A stretch of 64,000 nt of DNA from an uncultured Verrucomicrobiota bacterium (GTDB taxonomy: Bacteria; Verrucomicrobiota; Verrucomicrobiia; Verrucomicrobiales; Verrucomicrobiaceae): positions 1 to 64,000 of the forward strand of contig CAILZI010000005.1 in assembly GCA_903838675.1 (NCBI GenBank), written 5' to 3'. This document shows positions 26,397 through 33,887 of the stretch, in pieces. The position numbers and the translations under genes were made by a program. The notes below the pieces were generated by a model. The model was not told where the DNA came from and did not search any database. It saw only the letters and a list, made by a program, of their open reading frames with translations. Positions within the stretch are counted from its first letter, which is position 1, and each line of letters starts with the position of its first letter.

Positions 26397-26546
26397 CTGT
26401 CTGACACGAATTGAGACAGGCAATGCAATCCTACCGATTACCATACCGACAATCCGCCGATGGGGATTTGAGGGAAGTGCAATTGACCTGCGGATCCAGC
26501 GGTTGCGCAAAGCCATCTGGAGCCGTCCGGTCGCTTGGTGTCATTT

Positions 26547-26584
26547 GGACGTTTCTCCCACCCTGATAGGATGTGGAGGCGTCC
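26547..26584 (-). terminator. Possible terminator hairpin at the end of kup
   Basis: Arms GGACG and CGTCC enclose a second pairing of CTCCCA with TGTGGAG. The hairpin reaches the first base of the kup stop codon and no clear T-run follows on the minus strand, so termination function is uncertain. Confidence 0.3.
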
Positions 26585-28530
26585 TAAATCTCCACCTGCT
26601 GACCCAGCTCAATCACCCGGCCCAGAGGAATCTGGAAGTAGGTCGCTGGCTGCTGCGCCAGTTTGCTCGCGAATGAGAAGAGGTGCTCGCGCCACCTCAC
26701 CATACCTGGTTTCGGGCTTGGAACGATAATTTCGCGGCCCAGGAAGAACGTTGACTTCTCCGCCGTGACTTCAAGACCCTGGTTGGAGCATTGGCGCAAG
26801 AGGCGCGGCACATCGGGCTTTTGCATGAAACCAAAGCGCCCGGTCACGCGCCAGAAACCATCAGCAAGCTTTTCAACATCCACGCGTCGGCTCGGCGGCA
26901 CATAAGGCTCGTCCTCGGTGACCAAGGTCATGAATATGACACGCTCGTGGATGGCACGGTAATGTTTCAAACTGTGCAGCAGGGCGATGGGGGCGCGTCC
27001 GCTGGTGCTCGACATGAAAATGGCCGTGCCAGGCACAATGACTGGCGGGCTGCGCTTGAGGCTGTCGCAGAGCATTTCCTGACTGAGCGAGCTTTTTTCC
27101 ATCGAGGCACGCACCAGGCGGCGTCCCGTGGCCCAGGTCGTCATGAGCGTGAAGAGGATGATACCGACCACGATCGGGAACCAGCCACCGTCGAAAAACT
27201 TCACCAGATTAGCGCTGAGAAAGGCGATTTCAATTACGCCGAACAGCAGACACAGCGGCAGAGTCTTGAGCAGCGACCATTGCCATAGATGACGAGCGGC
27301 AAAATAGAACAGGAAGGTGGTAATGAGCATGGTCATCGTCACGGCCACACCGTAGGCCGCAGCCAGATTCGTCGAGGTACGGAAGGCCAGAACCAAAGCG
27401 AGGCAGGCCAGCATGAGCAGCCAGTTCACCAGCGGGATGTAAATCTGACCCTGGGCATGTTCCGAGGTGTGCCGAATGCTGAGACGCGGCAGGTACCCCA
27501 GTTGCACCGCACTCAGCGTGAGTGAGTAGGTGCCGGTGATGAGCGCCTGCGAGGCAATCACCGTCGCAGCAGTGGCCAGCAGCACCATCGGCAAGGCGGC
27601 CCAGCCGGGAGTCATTTGAAAGAAAGGTGCATGTGCCAGTTCCGGCTGCTTCATGAGCAACGCCCCCTGCCCCAAATAATTCAAGGCCAGTGCCGGCAGC
27701 ACGAGTATGAACCAGCCACGCCGGATCGGCCCTGCGCCAAAATGGCCCATATCGGCATATAGCGCCTCACCGCCCGTGACCGCCAGAAACACACTCCCGA
27801 GAATCACAAACGATTTGTGGCCGCCCGTGGTCAGAAAGTTCCAGCCGTGCAAGGGATTGAACGCCGCGAGGATTTCCGGCCCATTCACCAGATGCATCAT
27901 GCCAAGCCCCGCCAGCGAGACGAACCACAGGCCCGTTATCGGGCCAAAAAAGCGCCCCATTCGCGCCGTGCCGAGGAATTGCACTGAAAAGAGCCCGATG
28001 AGAATCACGATGGTGATGCCCATGATGAGCCACTCCCGCTGATCCTCCCACAGCAACGCCGCCGCTGCATCCGCCGGCGGAGTACCGAGCAGTCCGCCAT
28101 CTTTCAGACCCTCGATGGCGCTGAGAACGGAAATAGCGGGAGTGATGATGCCATCACCAAACAACAATGCCGCACCAAACAGACCTAGCAGGACGATCAC
28201 AACGCGACGTTTCAACGCCTCCGACATGCCATGCGAAGCCAGCGCCATGAGTGAAAGCACTCCGCCCTCTCCCTTGTTGTCCGCTCGCAGGACGAAGACG
28301 AGGTACTTGATGCAGACGAGAATGATCAACGCCCACAGCACCAGCGATATGACGCCGAGCAAATTATCATGGGTCGCAGCCACGTGGTGCGGGCTCAGCG
28401 GGCTGAAGCACTCCTTCAGGGTATAGATGGGGCTTGTACCAATGTCGCCAAAGACCACTCCCAAAGCCGCGATGACCAGGGTGGTGGAGGAGTGCTTATG
28501 GAGACCATGCTTGTCTGTCGTGTCGTTCAT
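26584..28530 (-). CDS. kup: Kup low-affinity K+ uptake protein
   Basis: 648 residues with about twelve membrane helices and a C-terminal cytoplasmic region. Family marks: LGVVFGDIGTSPIYTLKECF, LRADNKGEGGVLSLMALASH and ALYADMGHFGAGPIRRGWF. Kup is a proton-coupled K+ importer that works at moderate K+. Standing next to kdp on the same strand and carrying an upstream site like that of kdp, it is probably co-regulated with the high-affinity system. Confidence 0.95.
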   Translation of the reverse strand: MNDTTDKHGLHKHSSTTLVIAALGVVFGDIGTSPIYTLKECFSPLSPHHVAATHDNLLGVISLVLWALIILVCIKYLVFVLRADNKGEGGVLSLMALASHGMSEALKRRVVIVLLGLFGAALLFGDGIITPAISVLSAIEGLKDGGLLGTPPADAAAALLWEDQREWLIMGITIVILIGLFSVQFLGTARMGRFFGPITGLWFVSLAGLGMMHLVNGPEILAAFNPLHGWNFLTTGGHKSFVILGSVFLAVTGGEALYADMGHFGAGPIRRGWFILVLPALALNYLGQGALLMKQPELAHAPFFQMTPGWAALPMVLLATAATVIASQALITGTYSLTLSAVQLGYLPRLSIRHTSEHAQGQIYIPLVNWLLMLACLALVLAFRTSTNLAAAYGVAVTMTMLITTFLFYFAARHLWQWSLLKTLPLCLLFGVIEIAFLSANLVKFFDGGWFPIVVGIILFTLMTTWATGRRLVRASMEKSSLSQEMLCDSLKRSPPVIVPGTAIFMSSTSGRAPIALLHSLKHYRAIHERVIFMTLVTEDEPYVPPSRRVDVEKLADGFWRVTGRFGFMQKPDVPRLLRQCSNQGLEVTAEKSTFFLGREIIVPSPKPGMVRWREHLFSFASKLAQQPATYFQIPLGRVIELGQQVEI

Positions 28531-28586
28531 GACGGCGGGATGATCATCTGAAACGTACCGGCCTCCAGTGAATGCCCCTGATGAGT

Positions 28587-28605
28587 GAGTTAAGAATGTG
28601 TGAAG
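28587..28605 (-). promoter_or_regulatory. Putative KdpE-type site upstream of kup
   Basis: The minus strand reads CTTCACACATTCTTAACTC, 56 bases from the kup start. It agrees with the site before the second kinase gene at 15 of 19 positions and with the kdp site at 12 of 19, so it is the weakest of the three. Confidence 0.4.
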
Positions 28606-28632
28606 ATGGCGTCGCCACCCGTTAAAGCCAGA

Positions 28633-28962
28633 TCAATCCAGGAAGGAACAGATGTACTCGCAGATGCCGGAACTGACGGTGATATCGAAGCCGCTGTTGG
28701 CAGGAACATCGAAGTACTGACCGCCCGTGTAGGAAGCCGTGGCTTCTACACCGTCGAGTTTCACGACGCAGTCACCGGCGACGATCTCCATGCGCTCGGC
28801 CTTGGCAGTGCCGAAGTGGAAATCGCCAGGATAAATGAGACCGAGGGTTTTCTTGCTGCCATCAGGGAACAAAATGCTGTGGCTGACGACTTTACCGTCA
28901 AAATAGACGTTGGCTTTGGTGACGGCGGTGACTCCGGGAAATTCGGCGGGGATTGCGGACAT
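28633..28962 (-). CDS. ppnP: Pyrimidine/purine nucleoside phosphorylase PpnP
   Basis: 109 residues from the ATG at 28962, giving the usual length of this cupin-fold family (formerly DUF1255/YaiE). Typical stretches are VTKANVYFDGKVVSHSILFP, TLGLIYPGDFHFGT and the C-terminal SGFDITVSSGICEYICSF. The enzyme phosphorolyses several nucleosides to the base and ribose 1-phosphate. It is single, between kup and a haem-motif protein. Confidence 0.92.
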   Translation of the reverse strand: MSAIPAEFPGVTAVTKANVYFDGKVVSHSILFPDGSKKTLGLIYPGDFHFGTAKAERMEIVAGDCVVKLDGVEATASYTGGQYFDVPANSGFDITVSSGICEYICSFLD

Positions 28963-29041
28963 AGAGAGCCCGAGGAATAGGCGAAGTTTTAGCCTGCGGC
29001 AAGCACCGACCTGCGCCTTCACACAATGTGACAACACCCGG

Positions 29042-30100
29042 CTACTGCACAGGCACTCCCTGCAAGAGGCCGAGCGTGCTCCATGCCGTGCCCCAATAGG
29101 AGTAGATCATCGTGGCATCTTTGAGAGATTTTGCCTTCTCAGGCTTGCTGCGGTCGGTGGAACTGAGCTTGCTGTAGTCCACCGGCCAGCCGCCATCGTC
29201 CTTTTGATTCGCGATCAGCCAGTGCTGGGCACGTGCAATGGCGGCGCTCGTGGTGGGCTCAGCGGAGGGCTGCAGGGCATAAAGCGCCAAACCGGTGGCG
29301 ATGGAATCGCTGGCCGGTTCTGCGATCTGCCAGCCCCAGCCGCCATCGGCATGCTGGAGCTTGACGATCTCGCCGGCGATGGCGCTGACTTCCTCGGGCT
29401 TGCCAAGGCGGCGGGAGAAGAGGACACGATAGGCCAGGGTTTCAACCGAGGTGGGCCTGCCATCTTTGGCGAGAAATGCAGCCGCTTTCGCCATGGCCTC
29501 GTCGCTAAATTTTTTGTCAGTGTCACCGGCAGCCAGTGCGAGCAGGAAAATGCGTGATGAATTGGCGGTGACTTCCGGCGCGGCACGCCTCTGACCGAGA
29601 AACTGGCCGGAGGGCTTCCACGACCCATCGGGCTGCTGCCCCTCCATGAGGATCTTCGTCAATTCCGGCACCGGCTTGTCTGGCATGGCGAGTTTCATAA
29701 AGGCGGTCATTTCACGGCCCGCGCCAATGTTTTTGGCATTGCCGTCAGACCACTTGAGCCACTCGTCGAACTTCTTTTCATCAATCGTGAAACCGCGCAT
29801 GCGGGCCTCGCGATGATTCCACAAAACCTGCGGCAGATGGTGGCAGGAGTTGCAGTTTTTTTCCGCCATCCATTCATCGCTGCCCTTGGCAAGATACCCC
29901 AGACTCTTGGTGATCACCGCACGGAGTTCCGCCTCAGCCGGCGGCTGTGCGGATGGTGCGGGTTTCACAGCCATGCTTACGGCCGCTTCCAAAGGAGCAG
30001 ATTTGGCAGGCAGGGGCGCGGATGTGTCATCAGCGCGTCCACTCGTCAAAGCGACCGCCGTCAGCATGAGCAGAGACGTGAGGTTGCGAATCTCGTTCAT
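29042..30100 (-). CDS. Secreted protein with a haem c motif and a terpene-cyclase-like toroid
   Basis: 352 residues from the ATG at 30100, chosen for its signal peptide (MNEIRNLTSLLMLTAVALTS). A low-complexity Ala/Pro linker precedes one CxxCH motif, CNSCHH (Cys83, Cys86, His87), in a context like HHLPQVLWNHREARMRG. The remainder, about 100-352, consists of alpha-helical repeats containing QQPDGSWKPSGQ, LQHADGGWGWQ and ANQKDDGGWPVDY, the QW-type repeats of squalene-cyclase/prenyltransferase alpha/alpha toroids. The usual cyclase DxDD acid motif is not seen, so it is more likely a sensor or binding protein than a terpene cyclase. Function unknown. Confidence 0.75.
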   Translation of the reverse strand: MNEIRNLTSLLMLTAVALTSGRADDTSAPLPAKSAPLEAAVSMAVKPAPSAQPPAEAELRAVITKSLGYLAKGSDEWMAEKNCNSCHHLPQVLWNHREARMRGFTIDEKKFDEWLKWSDGNAKNIGAGREMTAFMKLAMPDKPVPELTKILMEGQQPDGSWKPSGQFLGQRRAAPEVTANSSRIFLLALAAGDTDKKFSDEAMAKAAAFLAKDGRPTSVETLAYRVLFSRRLGKPEEVSAIAGEIVKLQHADGGWGWQIAEPASDSIATGLALYALQPSAEPTTSAAIARAQHWLIANQKDDGGWPVDYSKLSSTDRSKPEKAKSLKDATMIYSYWGTAWSTLGLLQGVPVQ

Positions 30101-30205
30101 ACTGCCTTGAACGCCATGGCAGGGTGAGTTGTTGCACAGCGACCGGCTGCTATGCCGGGAAAACGCTGGCTTTCCGGAACGCATCAGGGGACACCTCTCC
30201 GGCCA

Positions 30206-30931
30206 TCACTCCCACACACCCAGCTTTACGAGCTGCTTGGTGGCGGCACCGGCCCAGTCGCGATTCGCGGCGGGGCTGGCGGGGCTGGGGTGAAGAACGC
30301 GGCCCGTTTTAAAACTGCCGTTCATCGCTTCTTTGGCACGCAGAGCACGCTCTTCGGCGAAAGCACCGACGCCGATCACCCATTCGGGCTGCAGGGCGGT
30401 GATGACGGCACGCAGATGGATGTCACAAGCGGCTTCCATGGCGGCGGTTTCGGCGGCTGGAAGTTTGTCAGGGGTGTGATTGCGGCCGCTGGCCTCAATG
30501 AAAACCAGCGGGCAGTAGTTGGCGACGAAGTGGTCTTTGAAAAAGGCTTCCGCCTTGCCAAAGCGTTGGGCAAACAGACCCCACAGGCGTCTGCCGCTGA
30601 CTTCAGAATTCGGGCAGTCAAAACCGACGACGCGACGCTTCGGATGCTCGATCTCCGGCTTGCCCACGGGCTCATGGATGCCCATCCAGTCGCTCACAGC
30701 GGCGATTTCACCGAAGGGAACACCGGTCTGCGTCATGCCAAAGGGGCCGGGATTCATCCCCACCAGAACGACTTTTTTCCTGCTGCTGCCAAAACGGCGC
30801 AGGTAGGTCTCATGCGGTGCCCATGCGTAGTCGAGCGGCTGATAGACATACTCGACCGGCGCGGCAAAACGAAGAGGGCGCAGGGTTTCGCGCAGGGTCT
30901 GGGCGGCGGAGATGAGAGCGTTGGCAGGCAT
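30206..30931 (-). CDS. SMUG1-type uracil-DNA glycosylase
   Basis: 241 residues from the ATG at 30931. The central VLVGMNPGPFGMTQTGVPFG is nearly the SMUG1 signature; YAWAPHETYLRRFG before it and HPKRRVVGFDCPNSEVSGRR after it also match vertebrate SMUG1 closely. The second active-site region is seen as GRVLHPSPASPAANRDW. SMUG1 excises uracil and oxidised pyrimidines from DNA. SMUG1-like proteins are known in a limited set of bacteria. Divergent from the trypsin-like protease gene. Confidence 0.92.
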   Translation of the reverse strand: MPANALISAAQTLRETLRPLRFAAPVEYVYQPLDYAWAPHETYLRRFGSSRKKVVLVGMNPGPFGMTQTGVPFGEIAAVSDWMGIHEPVGKPEIEHPKRRVVGFDCPNSEVSGRRLWGLFAQRFGKAEAFFKDHFVANYCPLVFIEASGRNHTPDKLPAAETAAMEAACDIHLRAVITALQPEWVIGVGAFAEERALRAKEAMNGSFKTGRVLHPSPASPAANRDWAGAATKQLVKLGVWE

Positions 30932-31021
30932 CGGCGCATGAGATGCGGGGATGTTCGTCGAGTCAAGATGTGCAAAAAGAACTCGTATCCTCAAACACGT
31001 CCGCTAGAGTTTATATCCGTG

Positions 31022-31993
31022 ATGCGAAACAACCTGAGCTTCGGAATCCTGGTGGCGGCCTGCCTTGCAGCCTCATCTTTGTGGGCGGAAAACGTCAAGA
31101 TCGTGCTCAAGAACGGCGCAGAACTGCGCGGTGATGTGCTCAAAGACCGCGAAGACGCCGTGGTGCTGGATCTCGGCCATACCGTCCTTACCGTGCCGCG
31201 CTCGGAGATTTCCATTTTTGAAAAGGCCCTCTCGTCAGGCACCAAAACCGCCGCCGTGCAGGGCGAGGACATCTATTTTGTGGAGCCCTCACGTGAGGCC
31301 ATGACGGTGGAAAAGAACGTACAGCGCGTTGCGGAGTCCGTGGTGCAGATTCAAACGGCCTCCGGCCTTGGCTCCGGGTTCATCATCAACAAGCTGGGCT
31401 ACGTCATCACCAACCAGCACGTCATTGCCGGTGAGCGTGAGATCACCGTGGTGGTGTATCGCAAAAAACCTGACGGCCTGGAGAAACAGCAGTTTAGGAA
31501 GGTGAAGATCATTGCCATGAACGGCTTCCTCGATGTCGCCATCCTGCAGATCGACGATGCTGCCGTGGACAATCTGCCTTTCGTCCCCATTGGCGACTCA
31601 GACACCCTCACCCAGGGGCAGGACGTGTTTGCCATTGGCAGTCCGCTGGGGCTGGAGCGCTCGGTGTCGAAGGGCATTGTCAGCATTCGTGCGCGCGAAA
31701 GTGGAGGCCGCTGGTACATTCAAAGCACGACTCAGATCAACCCCGGAAATTCCGGCGGGCCGCTTTTCAACGCACGTGGCGAGGTCGTGGGCGTGAACAA
31801 CATGAAGGCCGCCGGCGTCGGAGTCGAGGGCCTGGGCTTTTCGATTCCCTCGAACGTGCTGAAGCTCTTCCTGAAAAATCGCGAGGCCTTTGCTTTTGAT
31901 CCGCGCAATCCCAACAGCGGCTTCCGCTATCTTCCCCCGCCCGCACCGCCCCAGGAAAAAATAAAGCCGGAATCTGTAACCACCGGCGGCTGA
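31022..31993 (+). CDS. Secreted DegP-like serine protease without PDZ domain
   Basis: 323 residues from the ATG at 31022; the open frame extends to 30152 but overlaps the glycosylase gene, and the ATG starts a signal peptide (MRNNLSFGILVAACLAASSL). A short N-terminal domain (about 22-80, KNGAELRGDVLKDREDAVVL) resembles an SH3/LSM-like beta domain. The protease domain follows with the triad His in VITNQHVIAG, Asp in FLDVAILQID and Ser in NPGNSGGPLF. No PDZ domain is present; the tail is Pro-rich. Probably an extracytoplasmic protease. The next gene starts 39 bases on and may share the transcript. Confidence 0.87.
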   Translation: MRNNLSFGILVAACLAASSLWAENVKIVLKNGAELRGDVLKDREDAVVLDLGHTVLTVPRSEISIFEKALSSGTKTAAVQGEDIYFVEPSREAMTVEKNVQRVAESVVQIQTASGLGSGFIINKLGYVITNQHVIAGEREITVVVYRKKPDGLEKQQFRKVKIIAMNGFLDVAILQIDDAAVDNLPFVPIGDSDTLTQGQDVFAIGSPLGLERSVSKGIVSIRARESGGRWYIQSTTQINPGNSGGPLFNARGEVVGVNNMKAAGVGVEGLGFSIPSNVLKLFLKNREAFAFDPRNPNSGFRYLPPPAPPQEKIKPESVTTGG

Positions 31994-32032
31994 TTTTTCT
32001 GTACCTATAGCATCCGTGTCATCCCACTCTTT

Positions 32033-33865
32033 ATGAAACGCGCTTCCATCCTCTTTTCACTGCTGCTAGCCAGCATCCTCCCCACCTCCGCCGCCGACCG
32101 ACTGGAGCAATGGTACAACCTCATGCCCAAGGACACGGTCGGAGTCATCGCCATCAAGAACGCACCTGAACTGCTCGCCGACTGGGATAAAAGCAGCTAC
32201 GCGAAGTTCATGCAGGACGACGAGGCGAAACGCTGGATGGCCCCCATGCGCAAAGACGGCGACACTCCCTGGGACAAGTTTTTCAAGGACACCTACGGCA
32301 GGGGCATGTACGACACCCTCAAAGACTATCCTGGAGCGCTGGTGAGCTACCTCGTGATCGGGAATGTCTCCCAGTTCGACAAAAATCCGCCCAGCGTTTC
32401 TCTGTGCGAAGTCGCCGGCAAACAGAAGGAGATCGAGGCCCAGAAACTCGCCGAGGTGGAATCCAAGAAAAAAGAAAACCCCGACATCAAGCTCCGGACG
32501 GAGGACATCGGCGGCGTGAGCGTGCAGATCGCAGCAGTGTCGGAGGCGCCGGAGGCGGCCTGGATCCTGGCCTGGGCGGTGGTCGGAGATGTGATGATCG
32601 AGGCGAACACTCATGCGCTCATGGAATACATGATTGGCGCTCTGAAGAATAATGCGGGCGATCCTCCCGGAGTCGCACGCGAGCATCTCGCGCGCATCGG
32701 CCAGGTGACCAACGGCGGCGGCGACATGCTGCTTTATTTCAACGGCGTGAAATTGCTAGAGCTCGGCGAGCAGGCAATCGCTGCTGCAGAGGCCAAAAAG
32801 AAAGACGCGAACAAGGCCGCAGGCGGCATGAATTTCGACATCAAGCCGAAGACAATCATGGACATGCTCGGCGCGCAGGAACTGCAGGCCTTTGCCATCA
32901 CAGCAGAATTGACGGACACTCAGTCGCGCATGGACGTGACAATCCTGCATCCCGAAAAGCTCAGCGGGCTGCTCTCCCTGATCCGCGGATCAGGCAATGA
33001 AGTGGCTCTGCCCGCCTTCGTCCCCGCTGGCATCCTGGCCGCCAGCGTTTCACGCGTTGATTTCGGCCAAGTGTATGACTCGATCCTTGGGATGATTGGA
33101 AAACTTGGCCCCATGGCCATGATGGTGACCATGCAGATTCCGCAGTTCGAAGCCCAGATCGGCTTCAAGATTCGCGACGATCTCTTTGGCAGCCTGGCTG
33201 ATGAAGTTATTCAGGTACAAGATGGCAATGGCACCAAGGAAAGCCAGGTCATGGGCTTCAAGATCAAAGATTCAGCCAAGCTCGGCGGCGCGCTTGAAGG
33301 TCTCAAACGCTACGTTGGCGCTGGTTTCGGTGCCTTTGAGGAAAGTGATTATCTCGGCTTCAACATCAACACCCTCATAACAACACAAACGGCCAATGCC
33401 GCCACCGAAGTCGCCTTCTGCAACACCGGCAAGTACCTGCTCCTTTCCGTTGGCAGTCAGGAAGCGCTGAAAAAAGTACTGGGCCGCATCAAGGACCCTT
33501 CTGGCCCCAGCGTCTGGGATGATCCGCATGTGCAGAATCTTCTCTCACTTATACCCAAAAACTACAGTGGCGTCGGTGTCACGGATGCAGGCCGGCTGAT
33601 GAACATGATCGCCACCGCGGCCGCCACGCTCGAAAGCAAAACCGGAGCGAAGGCCAAGGCCGCAGCGAAAAAGAAAGGCCCGGGCAAGAAAGGTCCGTCT
33701 CCTGATGAAGCGGTGGCCGCCGCAGCCAGCAGCTGGTTTGACTCCAGCGCACGCCCTTCCAATGAAACCTTCGAGCGCTACTTTGGCAGCCTGCTCACCG
33801 CACACTATTCCCACCCGGACTCCATTCAGCTTCACTACCTGACCACCCCCGTCGAGGCCAAGTAA
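32033..33865 (+). CDS. Large secreted protein of unknown function (DUF3352-like)
   Basis: 610 residues with a signal peptide (MKRASILFSLLLASILPTSA). The body resembles the DUF3352 type, starting LEQWYNLMPKDTVGVIAIKN, with repeated beta-alpha units. A basic low-complexity stretch (KAKAAAKKKGPGKKG, about residues 542-556) is near the C-terminus. No catalytic motif seen. It follows the protease gene and precedes the FG-GAP protein in the same orientation at short gaps (39 and 22 bases), so the three probably form an operon. Confidence 0.7.
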   Translation: MKRASILFSLLLASILPTSAADRLEQWYNLMPKDTVGVIAIKNAPELLADWDKSSYAKFMQDDEAKRWMAPMRKDGDTPWDKFFKDTYGRGMYDTLKDYPGALVSYLVIGNVSQFDKNPPSVSLCEVAGKQKEIEAQKLAEVESKKKENPDIKLRTEDIGGVSVQIAAVSEAPEAAWILAWAVVGDVMIEANTHALMEYMIGALKNNAGDPPGVAREHLARIGQVTNGGGDMLLYFNGVKLLELGEQAIAAAEAKKKDANKAAGGMNFDIKPKTIMDMLGAQELQAFAITAELTDTQSRMDVTILHPEKLSGLLSLIRGSGNEVALPAFVPAGILAASVSRVDFGQVYDSILGMIGKLGPMAMMVTMQIPQFEAQIGFKIRDDLFGSLADEVIQVQDGNGTKESQVMGFKIKDSAKLGGALEGLKRYVGAGFGAFEESDYLGFNINTLITTQTANAATEVAFCNTGKYLLLSVGSQEALKKVLGRIKDPSGPSVWDDPHVQNLLSLIPKNYSGVGVTDAGRLMNMIATAAATLESKTGAKAKAAAKKKGPGKKGPSPDEAVAAAASSWFDSSARPSNETFERYFGSLLTAHYSHPDSIQLHYLTTPVEAK

Positions 33866-33887
33866 GCTCCACCACCCTTCGCCCGCC

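Larger units (their letters stand above)
26233..26583 (-). promoter_or_regulatory. Promoter region of the kdp operon
   Basis: 351 bases without a convincing gene. It holds the KdpE-type site at 26307-26325 and a tandem repeat at 26376-26396 (CCTAAACTGG then CCTAAAACTGG), whose 10-11 base period also fits an OmpR-family regulator. The rest towards kup shows only the hairpin next to the kup stop codon. I could not place the -10/-35 boxes with confidence. Confidence 0.55.

Noticed and set aside
30152-31021. N-terminal extension of the DegP-like protease frame by 290 codons
   Set aside because: It overlaps the SMUG1 gene on the other strand, and a signal peptide begins at 31022.
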